Shown here piece after piece: positions 17,831 to 27,817 of a stretch of 64,000 nucleotides of DNA. The stretch's first letter is position 1. Every line of letters starts with the position of its first letter. The position numbers were made by a program, and so were the translations under genes. Under the pieces are notes generated by a model. That model saw nothing but the letters and a program-made list of their open reading frames with translations, did not search any database and was not told where the DNA came from. This DNA is from Chitinophaga pendula (GTDB taxonomy: Bacteria; Bacteroidota; Bacteroidia; Chitinophagales; Chitinophagaceae): NCBI RefSeq assembly GCF_020386615.1, contig NZ_CP077769.1, forward strand, positions 868,001 through 932,000. Reading direction: 5' to 3'.

Positions 17831-20800
17831 ATGAGCCACTTTGATCACCCTATTTCTCAAGATACAGACATCAGGCACAACCTGAAAAAAGAAACAGGTA
17901 CCGGACAAAATAACCAGGCATGGCCACTCACAGCAGGACAACAATCACTGTGGCTAATGCAAAAAATGCATCCGGAAGATGTTACCTACAATACAGGATT
18001 TGCTATCCATATACCATTTTCACTCGACCCCGTGGTCATCCGCAAAGCCATGCGTAGCATGTGCAGCTGGTATCCCCTCTTCACCGCAATATTCCGCATG
18101 GGAACAACAGAGCCGGAATGCGTTACCGGGAAAACAATGCCCTCCCTCGAAATGGTAGATGCCTCCGGCTGGGAAGATGAAACGCTGCAAAGCAAGATAC
18201 TGGAAAAGCAACTGCTGCCGTTCGACCTTGAGAATGGACCCGTAGCCCGCATGTACATCTTCTCAAAAAATAGTGCAGAACATATCATCTTGTTCGTCGT
18301 CCATCATATCATCTATGACTTTGAATGTAAAGCCTTGATATATGAAGCCTTCATGCGACATTGTCAGGAAGTATACCAGGGTATGTCGCTTACCGGTGAA
18401 TTACCAACACCTAAACCATTCCGGGAGCATGTCATAGCCGAACGGGATCTCCTGGCAGGAGAGATGGGCAAAAAATACAGAGAGTTTTGGCAGCAGCAGG
18501 CTGGGGAATTTCCGGTAATGCGGGAACTGGCGGCCTATAGGCAACTACAAGATGGAGAAATGGACACTACGGCCGCCAGCACCTTTAAAGTAGATATCAC
18601 GCTATATCAACAGCTCAAAGAGCAAACCGGTCGTCAGAATGTCACCACTTTTGCCTGGCTGCAATCCGTATTTCAACTGCTGGTACATAAATATACCGGC
18701 TTGCAGAAAATCGTAACGGGCGTACCCGTATCTAATAGAGATCACAGACTGTTCAAAGATACCCTCGGATATTTTGTCAACCTGTTGCCGGTTACCAGTA
18801 CCTGGTATCCCAGGCATACATTTACAGAACATCTGCGGGACAGCACAAAAAATTTCATCCGGATATTGTCGCATAAACAATACCCCTTCTCCGATATCCT
18901 CGCGTTGGCAGATATCGACAGAGCGCCGGGAAAACATCCGCTGCTGCAGCATGTACTCAATTACCTGGTATTCCCAAAAGCTTCAGGAGGCGCCAAAGCC
19001 GATCAATACGGCAATACCTACTACGATCTGCCACAACAAAGCCCGTTCTCCATTGCCCTGGACGTAGTCGACGACGGCGAACAACTGCATATACAATGTA
19101 AATACAGAACGGCAGCCTACGATGATGCTTTTATAGAAGACCTCTGTCAACAGTATCTGTGGTATCTCCAGCAATCAATAGCCAAACCGGACGTTCCGCT
19201 CGATGAATGGCAATGGACAAGGCCAGCCTGGGAACAACAGCTGGAAGAATGGAATAGCGGTGTGATCGATCATAAGGACAATGAGGTAATACATCGGTTG
19301 TTCGCCACCGTAGCTGCCTTATATGCAGGCCAGGACGCTGTAGTAGCACCAGATACAAGTATCACCTATGGTGATCTTGATACCTACGCCAACCAGCTGG
19401 CACATTTTATACGGGTGTCATACCCTGCCTCAAAAGGCCAGGTAATGGCTTATATGCTGAAACGGTCGACAAGAGTAGTGGTGTCTATATTAGGCATCCT
19501 CAAAGCAGGGGCTGCATATATGCCTGTCGATCCCGACCTCCCGCCGGCTCGCATAAAAGCTATGTTACAAGCCACAGGATGTGAAGTGCTCGTCTGTGAT
19601 GACATCGCTCAGCTGGCATTGCTTGAATTGCCTGCTTACATACGTATAATAGCATTCAATAGTGACGAAGAACACATCCGCCGCATGCAGCAAGAGGAAC
19701 CGGATTGTCTGGTTACAGGAGAAGATACCGCATACGTGATGTTTACTTCCGGCTCTACAGGACACCCCAAACCTGTACAGGTACTACATGCAGGAGTAGT
19801 CAACCTGGTAAAAGATAACAAATGCCTCCCCATCGGTCCGGGTGATAATATGGCGCAGCTGTCGAATTATATTTTTGATGGCAGCACCTTCGAAATATTC
19901 GGCGCATTGCTGAATGGAGCAGGACTACATATCCTGCCGGTTTCAACGGTTTATTCTCGGGAAGCACTGCTGGCATATGTCAATGAACAGAAAGTAAATG
20001 TAGCATTACTACCCACTTCCCTGTTCAACCGTTTTGCCACAGAAGACCCTGCCTTTGTCGCCGCTTTCGACAGGTTATTTTTTGGTGGAGAAGCAGCCTC
20101 CCTGGAATACGTCAGGCAGGTAATGCCGTATTGTAAGCATGCAGGCGTATTGGTAAACGCATATGGCCCTACTGAATGTACCGTTATATCCTTGTATTAC
20201 CCGGTGTATGAACTGTCGGCATATAATGCTGATATACCATTAGGTCGTCCGCTCAATAATGCAAAGGTCTATGTCCTAGATGAACAACACCGCTCTTTAC
20301 CAATGGGCGTAGCCGGAGAACTGTATATAAGTGGTAAAGGTGTTTCAGGGGGCTACTTCAAACGACCCGATCTGAACGAAAGCCGGTTTATAAATGCGCC
20401 GTGGAATGACAACGAACGACTATATGCAACCGGCGACATAGTATGCTACCTGCCATATGGACAACTGCAGTTCGTAGGGCGAAGAGACCAGCAATTTAAA
20501 TTCAGAGGATACAGAATAGAACCAGGAGAGATAGAAACAACAATCTCCACATTCCCGGGTGTCAGCGCAGTATGGATACACAAACATCAGCCGGCTACCG
20601 GCCCCGCAGTGTTGATCGCCTTCGTGGAAACAACCATATCCGAAATAACAGCCGTAGTATTGACGACCTTCCTGTCCGATAAGTTACCACACTACATGAT
20701 CCCGGGTAAATATATACTGTTGAATACCTTCCCGCTCAACAGGCAGGGAAAAGTAGATCACCATGTTTTATTACAGCATATACAACAAGTAGGCGAACAG

Positions 20801-21103
20801 GAATATACTCCTCCGCAGACCTCCGAAGAAAAAACCGTAGCGGCCATCTGGGAAAGAGCCATGCACCTCGAACGGATCAGCATTCACGACAATTTCTTCG
20901 CTATAGGAGGTCATTCCTTACTGGCTGCCAGGATCATGGCAGAGATCACCGCGTACTTCGACGTGGAAGTATCCCTGGGTGCCGTATTCCGCTCACCCAC
21001 CATACATACGATAAGCAATGAGATCATTCGGCGAAAGGCTTCCACAGCGGGCATTACCCCCGAGATCAAACGGGCCGATCGCGGAAAGTTCATCCGACAC
21101 TAA
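17831..21103 (+). CDS. NRPS module: C-A-PCP
   Basis: This 1090-residue protein has a condensation domain (about 35-430; HHIIYD, His158-His159 to Asp163). An adenylation domain follows (about 470-960; TSGSTGHPKPV, AYGPTEC, YATGD, KFRGYRIEPGEIE, GKVD), then a peptidyl carrier domain (about 995-1065; Ser1029 in GGHSLL). Aligning by eye to GrsA PheA, the binding-pocket residues read D-G-F-L-F-G-A-V-I with the invariant Lys, which points to a hydrophobic residue of the Ile/Leu/Val sort; this is weak. As the first NRPS after the PKS proteins, its C domain should join the polyketide chain to this amino acid. There is no epimerase or methyltransferase. It follows the previous gene by 88 bases. An 18-codon open frame (17778-17834) ends on its start in an ATGA overlap. 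Confidence 0.93.
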   Translation: MSHFDHPISQDTDIRHNLKKETGTGQNNQAWPLTAGQQSLWLMQKMHPEDVTYNTGFAIHIPFSLDPVVIRKAMRSMCSWYPLFTAIFRMGTTEPECVTGKTMPSLEMVDASGWEDETLQSKILEKQLLPFDLENGPVARMYIFSKNSAEHIILFVVHHIIYDFECKALIYEAFMRHCQEVYQGMSLTGELPTPKPFREHVIAERDLLAGEMGKKYREFWQQQAGEFPVMRELAAYRQLQDGEMDTTAASTFKVDITLYQQLKEQTGRQNVTTFAWLQSVFQLLVHKYTGLQKIVTGVPVSNRDHRLFKDTLGYFVNLLPVTSTWYPRHTFTEHLRDSTKNFIRILSHKQYPFSDILALADIDRAPGKHPLLQHVLNYLVFPKASGGAKADQYGNTYYDLPQQSPFSIALDVVDDGEQLHIQCKYRTAAYDDAFIEDLCQQYLWYLQQSIAKPDVPLDEWQWTRPAWEQQLEEWNSGVIDHKDNEVIHRLFATVAALYAGQDAVVAPDTSITYGDLDTYANQLAHFIRVSYPASKGQVMAYMLKRSTRVVVSILGILKAGAAYMPVDPDLPPARIKAMLQATGCEVLVCDDIAQLALLELPAYIRIIAFNSDEEHIRRMQQEEPDCLVTGEDTAYVMFTSGSTGHPKPVQVLHAGVVNLVKDNKCLPIGPGDNMAQLSNYIFDGSTFEIFGALLNGAGLHILPVSTVYSREALLAYVNEQKVNVALLPTSLFNRFATEDPAFVAAFDRLFFGGEAASLEYVRQVMPYCKHAGVLVNAYGPTECTVISLYYPVYELSAYNADIPLGRPLNNAKVYVLDEQHRSLPMGVAGELYISGKGVSGGYFKRPDLNESRFINAPWNDNERLYATGDIVCYLPYGQLQFVGRRDQQFKFRGYRIEPGEIETTISTFPGVSAVWIHKHQPATGPAVLIAFVETTISEITAVVLTTFLSDKLPHYMIPGKYILLNTFPLNRQGKVDHHVLLQHIQQVGEQEYTPPQTSEEKTVAAIWERAMHLERISIHDNFFAIGGHSLLAARIMAEITAYFDVEVSLGAVFRSPTIHTISNEIIRRKASTAGITPEIKRADRGKFIRH

Positions 21104-21134
21104 TTATCCTACCATCAAAATATTGATTACCCTT

Positions 21135-24100
21135 ATGGAGCAAAATGTAGCAACCGGAGAGATATTCGCATTCCCCACTTCTGCTGCCCAACGCAGACTC
21201 TGGATATTATCCCGGTTTAAAGGAGCGAATGAAGCATATAATATCATCGGCGCATTAAAGCTGGAAGGTGACTTCCGTCCGGAAATATTCGAACAAAGCC
21301 TGGCATTCGTTACAGAACGACATGAAAGCCTGCGTACCACCTTCGAACCGGATGGTATGAATATACTACAGCTCGTACATCCGCATAAACAGGTATCCCT
21401 GCCGGTAATAACCATACACGATTCCCAGGAAGAAGAGAAGATTAAACAGCTGATCCGAGAAGAAGCCTCCACGCCATTCGACTTGGAGAAAGGCCCCCTC
21501 TATCGTATCCGCATTGCAAAAGGAAAACAAGCCACCTACCTGGTATGTTGCCTGCATCATATTATCGCAGATGGATGGTCCATGGAAGTGTTTATCAGGG
21601 AACTCTCCCTCACCTACAACGCCCTGCTGCATCAACAATCACCGGTCCTGCCTCCGATAGAACTGCAATACAGCGACTATGCAGTATGGCAACACGAACT
21701 GGAAACGAACGGTGGTATGGACACGTCCCTACAGTATTGGACAGAACGTCTCCATGGCGCACCACCCCTACTGGAGCTACCAGTAGATAACCCCCGCCCT
21801 GTCATGCAGACATTCGAAGGGGAAACCTTCGAATACCCATTGGATAAAGAATTGACCAACGCGGTAACTACCGCCTGCCGTCAATACGAAACCACACCGT
21901 TCGTATTGCTGCTGGCAGCATTTAAGGTATTATTATGTCAGTATACAGGAGAAGAAGATATCGTAACGGGAACACCCGTAGCCAACAGGGAACGCAAAGA
22001 ACTGGCCGGCATCATAGGCTTTTTCGTGAACATGGTCCCCATCAGAAGCCGGCTCTCCAACGATACCACCTTCGAAACATTACTGAACAGGCTCAAAATA
22101 ACAATGGCAGAAGACCTGGATCATCAACAGGTACCGTTTGAAAAACTCGTGGAACAATTGCCTTATAAACGAGCCGCCAGTTATCATCCCATATTCCAGG
22201 TACTCTTCGGAATGCAGGCTTTTGAAGAAACAGCGTTTGCGTGGGAAGGTGGTAAAGCAACCTTCTTGCCGGTAGATATCCCTTCCGCCAAATTCGACCT
22301 CTCCCTGACCATCAGGAAAGATGGCCCCGCATTCACCGCCGTTTGGGAATACAACACCGCCCTTTTCGAACAGTCGTCAGTGAAGAAAATGGCAACACAC
22401 TACCAGCAACTACTACGACAGCTGCTGGCACAACCGCAACAGCCAGTCGCCAGTATATCGTTTTTAGATAAAGACGAACGAAAACAATTATTGGTAGACT
22501 GGAATAAAACAGCAATACAAATACCCGTTCCGCATTCTTTTCATGAGTGGTTTGTCAGACAGGCACTATGTGCGCCGGGTAGAACAGCCGTGATAGATGA
22601 TAAACACACACTGAACTATCAGGAATTGAACCGCTGGTCCAACCGCTTGGCACATTATCTCCTGGCACAGGATATCTCAGCCGGACAGCCCGTAGGCGTC
22701 AGCCTCGAAAGGAACAGCGATATGCTGATCGCCTTACTGGCTATTATGAAAGCCGGCGGCGTATATGTCCCCATCGATCCGGCATACCCGGCAGAACGCA
22801 AACAGTATATCCTGCAGGATGCAGGTATTCGCTGCTTACTCACGCACCAGCGCTTGCAGGACCCGGCTGCAGATGGGATAAAAGTGATCTACATGGATGA
22901 AACAGACGCCGCCTGGAAAAATAAAGCGGCAGCACCGGTACAACAGATAGTGGCTGCTGAAGACCCCGTGTATATCATCTATACTTCCGGTTCTACCGGC
23001 CAACCAAAAGGAGTACGTATCCCGCATATCGCCCTCATGAATCTGTTGCATAGTATGCAACGCAAACTGCATGTCACAGCAGATGACCGCCTCCTGGCTG
23101 TCACATCCCTGTCTTTTGACATCGCCGGGTTAGAAGTATACCTGCCCCTCCTGTCAGGAGCAACCGTAGTGATCGCCCCGCGTAATGTGACACAGAATGG
23201 CATCGCACTGGCGAAAATGCTGGAAGAACACGACATCACCATAATGCAGGCTACACCCGCAACATGGATGATGCTCCTTGATGCCGGATGGAAAGGTAAA
23301 CCGGACATGACCGTTATCTGCTGCGGAGAAGCATTCCCACGCGAATTAGCTAATAAACTGCTGGCTGGTAACAAAAGCGTATGGAATGGCTATGGCCCCA
23401 CCGAAACGACCATCTTCAGCGCCATAAGTAAGGTCATGGAAAGTGATCGTTCCAACGTACCCATCGGCCGCCCTGTAGACAATACCTGCTTGTACGTCCT
23501 GGACCAATACCTCCAACCCGTTCCGCCGGGAATGGTGGGCACACTTTATATCGGCGGCCGTGGCTTAGCTATTGACTATTATAACCAACCGGCACTGACT
23601 GCTGGCAAATTTGTCGCAGACCCATTCAGACCGGGAGAACGCATATATAACACCGGCGACCGCGCCAGGTATCTTCCCGATGGCAATATTGAATATTTCG
23701 GAAGAGCCGACTATCAGGTCAAGGTCAACGGCTATCGTATAGAAACAGAGGAAATCTCCTATCACCTGTCCCAACAGGAGGGCGTGGCCAAAGTAGTCGT
23801 GACCGTAAGAAAGGATAACAATGCCATGAACCGGCTGGTAGCATACATCGTACCTGCTACCCCTGGACTCACGCCAGATGTATTACGTAACGCCCTACTG
23901 AAGAAACTACCAGTATACATGATCCCGGCATTTTTTGTCTTCCTCGAAAAATTACCGCTCACTCCCAATGGTAAGATCGATAGGAATGCGTTGCCGGAAC
24001 CAGACCTGTCCCATAGCAACTTTCGCCGTGAATACATTGCCCCGCAAACTAAAGAAGAAAAACTGCTGGTAAATGTATGGCAGGAAATATTGGGCACAGA

Positions 24101-26375
24101 CAGGATAGGCATCCACGATAACTTCTTCGACCTCGGCGGTGCCTCATTACAGAGCATCGGTGTCGTAATGAAAATGGCAGAGCAGGGATATAAAATGTTC
24201 CCCGAAACCTTGTTCGAATTCCAGACCATACACGAACTGGCACCAGCACTGACGCCTTTCAAAGAGGGGGAAGCAGCGGCTGATAAATATCGCTTGCAGA
24301 CATTGTCATTTACCGCAGACATGCTCTATCAGCAAGGACAACCTGCCGCCAATGACAGAGAAGCATTACGCATCAATATCGAAAGTTTCCATGCTTACCT
24401 CCCCGAAAGGATCATGACCTCCAAAGAAGTGCTGAACGGTTGCGTCAATACCGTCCGCTTCCCGATGGAAAAACTCACCGGTGTAAAAGCACGCCATGTG
24501 ACGGCAGAAGATGAATGCACCTTCGGGATGGCCGCCAAAGCAATGGAACGTTGCTTCGCCATGTCCCGCTATACCCCGGCCGATATCGATATCCTTATCA
24601 CCTGTAGCATATTCAGAATGGATGGCCAGGAACGCCTGGTGCTGGAACCTTCTATGGCCGCCCGCCTCGCTGCACAATTCGGTTGCAACAATGCCCTGAC
24701 CTTCGATATCTCCAACGCATGCGCGGGTATTTTCTCCGGCTTATTACTGGCAGATAACTATATCCGCACCGGTAGAGCCGGGCGCATCATGCTCGTCAGC
24801 GGAGAATACCTGACACACCTCACTCAAAATCACTTACCCGAAATAAAAGATTACCTCGACCTGGGAATCGCAGCCCTCACACTGGGCGATAGCGGACTAG
24901 CAATGGTCCTGGAGCCAACCACTACACCGGGCAAAGGTTTTGTCGATATCGACTTGTTCACCATGGGCGCTTACAGCGATCTCTGTGTCGTGAGGTCCAG
25001 CAAACAGGGAGCCGGCTTGTTAGTAAGAGCAGATGCCATCGGCATGATGGACGCCGGACATATGGAAACCGCCCGGCATGCATTGCAGACCATGATAAAA
25101 AACCGCTGGCAACCCGAACAGGTAGATTTCCTGCTCATGCACCAGGCCTCCAGCATCGCTATCGCCAATACCCGTATCGGCATCAATCGTTTCCTGGGCA
25201 AAGAACTGGCACATGCCAGTAATGTGATCGATAACATCTCCCACAGAGGAAATACCGCTACCACCACCCACTGGATAGCCCTGCAGGACCATATCCTGAA
25301 AGGAAATATCCCCTCCTGGCAGAACTTCCTGATGTATATCAGCGGATCTGGCCTCAATATAGGCACCGCCCTCTATGGAATGGACGATCTGCCGGACAGG
25401 GTCCGCCAGTACTGGGAAACCGGTATCCCAACAGAGAAAAAACAGCCGGAAAACATAACGCTGGTTAATACACTGGCCAAACGCACCCGCATAAAAGCCC
25501 GGGCCTTCAGCGCTCCCGTATCCGAAACAGAAGAGGGGCCATCCGCTTTACGCTGGGCCTCAGATGCCGCTGCCGCCTGTCTCGCACAGGTGCCGGAATT
25601 GGATCGCTCCGATATCGGCCTCGTATTCTATACCGGCGTACATCGCGACGATCATATCTACGAGCCGGCCATCGCTACCATGATCTGTGGCAACCTCAAT
25701 CTCAATGCTTACAACGGCCGCTCCCAAGGCGCACCGCTTACCTTTGGCATAGACCTGCTCAATGGCAACCTCGGCTTCCTCCAGGCCTGTTACACCGCTG
25801 GCGTCATGATGGAAACCGGCCGTACCTCCTACACATTGGTATGTACAGGCGAAATGGAAAACAATACCCTCAATCAACAGGCACCGGCAGGCATATACGA
25901 AGGAGGAGCAGCCTGGCTGCTGGAACAGTCAACAACCACTGAAGCGGGAATAGGGGAGTGCCTGTTCGAAAGCCACCCGGATTTACTGGAATATGGTGCC
26001 GCCTGGGTACAATGGACCAATGGAGATCCGCTGGTCAGCATCACCAGCATCGAGGCATATAGCAAAAAAATACTTCCATTGCTGAAACAACTGGCTGACC
26101 GCTTACTGAAAACCGCTGGCCTAAAACCCTCCGACATCAGTTACATCATCCCGCATTTCGCAGATCCGGTTACCGCCGCAGCAATACAGGCCAAACTGGG
26201 CTGGGAAGCCCCCGTTATCCAGCTACCTGAAGGCCCCGGCAACAGGCAGACACTTACATTACCCCTACTGCTCGATGCATGCGAACAGCAATATCAGCCA
26301 CAACAGGCACAAATCACCCTGATATTGAGCGCAGCTGCAGGTGGACAGCTGGGGGCCGCCCTCTACTACCACTGA
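21135..26375 (+). CDS. NRPS C-A-PCP fused to two tandem KASIII-like domains
   Basis: This is a 1746-residue protein, taking the ATG at 21135 (MEQNVATGEIFAFPTSAAQ); a longer frame opens upstream inside the previous gene. The condensation domain (about 15-440) has HHIIADG (His141-His142, Asp146). The adenylation domain (about 470-930) has pocket residues read as D-I-L-Q-I-C-G-I-F, partly like glycine codes beginning DILQ. The carrier has Ser1004 (GGASL). KASIII-like domain 1 (about 1085-1420) has Cys1196 (NACAG), His1336 (MHQAS) and Asn1373 (SHRGNT), a complete Cys-His-Asn triad. KASIII-like domain 2 (about 1440-1746) keeps His1674 and Asn1703, but Asn1545 (LNGNLGF) sits at the Cys position, so it should be inactive or differently active. 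No thioesterase is present, so domain 1 may release the chain by carbon-carbon bond formation. I know of no standard family with this architecture. Confidence 0.92.
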   Translation: MEQNVATGEIFAFPTSAAQRRLWILSRFKGANEAYNIIGALKLEGDFRPEIFEQSLAFVTERHESLRTTFEPDGMNILQLVHPHKQVSLPVITIHDSQEEEKIKQLIREEASTPFDLEKGPLYRIRIAKGKQATYLVCCLHHIIADGWSMEVFIRELSLTYNALLHQQSPVLPPIELQYSDYAVWQHELETNGGMDTSLQYWTERLHGAPPLLELPVDNPRPVMQTFEGETFEYPLDKELTNAVTTACRQYETTPFVLLLAAFKVLLCQYTGEEDIVTGTPVANRERKELAGIIGFFVNMVPIRSRLSNDTTFETLLNRLKITMAEDLDHQQVPFEKLVEQLPYKRAASYHPIFQVLFGMQAFEETAFAWEGGKATFLPVDIPSAKFDLSLTIRKDGPAFTAVWEYNTALFEQSSVKKMATHYQQLLRQLLAQPQQPVASISFLDKDERKQLLVDWNKTAIQIPVPHSFHEWFVRQALCAPGRTAVIDDKHTLNYQELNRWSNRLAHYLLAQDISAGQPVGVSLERNSDMLIALLAIMKAGGVYVPIDPAYPAERKQYILQDAGIRCLLTHQRLQDPAADGIKVIYMDETDAAWKNKAAAPVQQIVAAEDPVYIIYTSGSTGQPKGVRIPHIALMNLLHSMQRKLHVTADDRLLAVTSLSFDIAGLEVYLPLLSGATVVIAPRNVTQNGIALAKMLEEHDITIMQATPATWMMLLDAGWKGKPDMTVICCGEAFPRELANKLLAGNKSVWNGYGPTETTIFSAISKVMESDRSNVPIGRPVDNTCLYVLDQYLQPVPPGMVGTLYIGGRGLAIDYYNQPALTAGKFVADPFRPGERIYNTGDRARYLPDGNIEYFGRADYQVKVNGYRIETEEISYHLSQQEGVAKVVVTVRKDNNAMNRLVAYIVPATPGLTPDVLRNALLKKLPVYMIPAFFVFLEKLPLTPNGKIDRNALPEPDLSHSNFRREYIAPQTKEEKLLVNVWQEILGTDRIGIHDNFFDLGGASLQSIGVVMKMAEQGYKMFPETLFEFQTIHELAPALTPFKEGEAAADKYRLQTLSFTADMLYQQGQPAANDREALRINIESFHAYLPERIMTSKEVLNGCVNTVRFPMEKLTGVKARHVTAEDECTFGMAAKAMERCFAMSRYTPADIDILITCSIFRMDGQERLVLEPSMAARLAAQFGCNNALTFDISNACAGIFSGLLLADNYIRTGRAGRIMLVSGEYLTHLTQNHLPEIKDYLDLGIAALTLGDSGLAMVLEPTTTPGKGFVDIDLFTMGAYSDLCVVRSSKQGAGLLVRADAIGMMDAGHMETARHALQTMIKNRWQPEQVDFLLMHQASSIAIANTRIGINRFLGKELAHASNVIDNISHRGNTATTTHWIALQDHILKGNIPSWQNFLMYISGSGLNIGTALYGMDDLPDRVRQYWETGIPTEKKQPENITLVNTLAKRTRIKARAFSAPVSETEEGPSALRWASDAAAACLAQVPELDRSDIGLVFYTGVHRDDHIYEPAIATMICGNLNLNAYNGRSQGAPLTFGIDLLNGNLGFLQACYTAGVMMETGRTSYTLVCTGEMENNTLNQQAPAGIYEGGAAWLLEQSTTTEAGIGECLFESHPDLLEYGAAWVQWTNGDPLVSITSIEAYSKKILPLLKQLADRLLKTAGLKPSDISYIIPHFADPVTAAAIQAKLGWEAPVIQLPEGPGNRQTLTLPLLLDACEQQYQPQQAQITLILSAAAGGQLGAALYYH

Positions 26376-26416
26376 TCACACTATTCAATTATTATTAACC
26401 TTTAAAAGTATGCTTT

Positions 26417-27634
26417 ATGCTTAAAGACGATAAAGTAGCAGTACCGGCAGTACCGGTGGCGGGTATCGATCCGGCCGTAGCAGTAGCCGGACAAGCCGTC
26501 AACCCGGCCAGGCTATTTTACATTGATTGGGTGAAAGCAGGCTGTATCGCCATATTGATACCATATCATGCGGCGTTGCTGTATTCCTCCTTTCCCTATC
26601 ACATGAAAAGTAAAGAAACATCCATCGCATTAAGTATATTCAACGCCATCGTACTCATCTGGTACGTAGCGGTACTAATGTTCGTGGCCGGATATGGCGC
26701 CCGCATAGCCATGATTAAACGCAACCCGCTGCAATTTATCACCGCCAGACTCAGTCGGCTCGTCATCCCCCTCCTGTTCGGTGTATTCGTGATAGTACCC
26801 CCTCAGATATACCTGGAACACCTCTACAAAGGAGAAATAGATTACAACTACTTCACCTGGTACACACAACACTACTTCACCAACCTCACCCCATATCCCG
26901 CAGGCAACCTCAGCTGGCACCACCTCTGGTACATCGGATACCTGGCAGTAATATCCGCATTGCTGCTACCACTGTGCGTTCGGATCAAGAAAGTCTCCCC
27001 CTTCCAGCGTATGCCAGGACTCAGAACGTTGCTGTCCTCCCGCTACGGTAATATCCTGCTAGTAGTGCCTATCTTAATGATAGAATTTTTCCTGAGGATA
27101 CATATACAGAGCGGAGTACTGGATATCATACACGATAGCCTGAATTTCATTGTCATGTGTTTTTACTACATATATGGATTCATGTTAGCCAGCGATTCCG
27201 CTATCTACAACGGATTCCTGAAAAGTCGCAAAATATGTCTGTCCTTCGCATTAATAAGTGTCTTCATCTACTACGGGGGCGTACTCACCGGTCTCATAGA
27301 TACCGCCCACTTTGACACTCTCACCGTCCAATGGATCAATGCATGGCGGGGGATGGTGGCCTGGTGTTTTACAGCCGCTATTATCGGATATGCATCCCGA
27401 TACCTCAATATCAATAATAAGATACTACGTTATGCCTCCCAGGCATTTCTACCGGTATATATCATACACCAGACGATCCTGTTTATATTGGCTTATTATG
27501 TGCTTGGAAGCGACATCAATCCATTCGCCGGATTCCTGTTACTGACAGTAAGCACATTCATTATCTCCATGCTGGTCTTCGAATTCGGTATCCGTCGATT
27601 TAAGATCACCCGGCTGCTATTCGGTATTTACTAG
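26417..27634 (+). CDS. Membrane acyltransferase, acyltransferase-3 family
   Basis: This 405-residue protein has about ten hydrophobic spans. It begins with a roughly 30-residue soluble tail and then RLFYIDWVKAGCIAILIPYH, which carries the His of the family's first helix. SWHHLWYIGYLAVIS matches the conserved HLWYL region of the acyltransferase-3 family, as in OpgC/MdoC-like and NolL-like proteins. Members move acyl groups, often acetyl or succinyl, onto sugars, lipids or antibiotics at the inner membrane. It lies 41 bases after the NRPS-KASIII gene and before the terminator, so it is probably co-transcribed and may decorate or help export the product. Its acyl donor and target are inference only. 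Confidence 0.85.
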   Translation: MLKDDKVAVPAVPVAGIDPAVAVAGQAVNPARLFYIDWVKAGCIAILIPYHAALLYSSFPYHMKSKETSIALSIFNAIVLIWYVAVLMFVAGYGARIAMIKRNPLQFITARLSRLVIPLLFGVFVIVPPQIYLEHLYKGEIDYNYFTWYTQHYFTNLTPYPAGNLSWHHLWYIGYLAVISALLLPLCVRIKKVSPFQRMPGLRTLLSSRYGNILLVVPILMIEFFLRIHIQSGVLDIIHDSLNFIVMCFYYIYGFMLASDSAIYNGFLKSRKICLSFALISVFIYYGGVLTGLIDTAHFDTLTVQWINAWRGMVAWCFTAAIIGYASRYLNINNKILRYASQAFLPVYIIHQTILFILAYYVLGSDINPFAGFLLLTVSTFIISMLVFEFGIRRFKITRLLFGIY

Positions 27635-27817
27635 CCTTTCTCTCTACTGTTACTAAAGGGAATTTCTCCTGCATACATTGATATGCAGGAGAAATTCCCT
27701 TTTTCGTAAATATTTTTCCTGTTTTCGAAAACCTCCTTTCCTTTTCTTTATGAATTTAGCGGTCCACCTGTAAAAGTATCCGTGTTCAACCTGCCGGGTA
27801 CGCAAACTAACCGTGCG
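27635..27817. other. Intergenic region holding the cluster terminator
   Basis: This gap separates the biosynthetic operon from the TonB receptor genes. It contains the strong terminator at 27655-27704, and the remainder (27705-27817) presumably carries the promoter of the downstream genes. No exact TAnnTTTG was found on the plus strand; TATGAATTTAG near 27749 is only loosely similar. Confidence 0.5.
27655..27704 (+). terminator. Strong intrinsic terminator ending the PKS/NRPS operon
   Basis: A perfect 21-base inverted repeat (27655-27675 and 27682-27702, arm AAAGGGAATTTCTCCTGCATA) with a 6-base loop is followed by a run of T. It lies 20 bases after the acyltransferase stop and marks the end of the operon. 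Confidence 0.92.

Noticed and set aside
21018..21134. Longer start for the NRPS-KASIII gene
   Set aside because: The added 39 residues overlap the previous gene and lack similarity; ATG 21135 is followed directly by a normal condensation-domain start.
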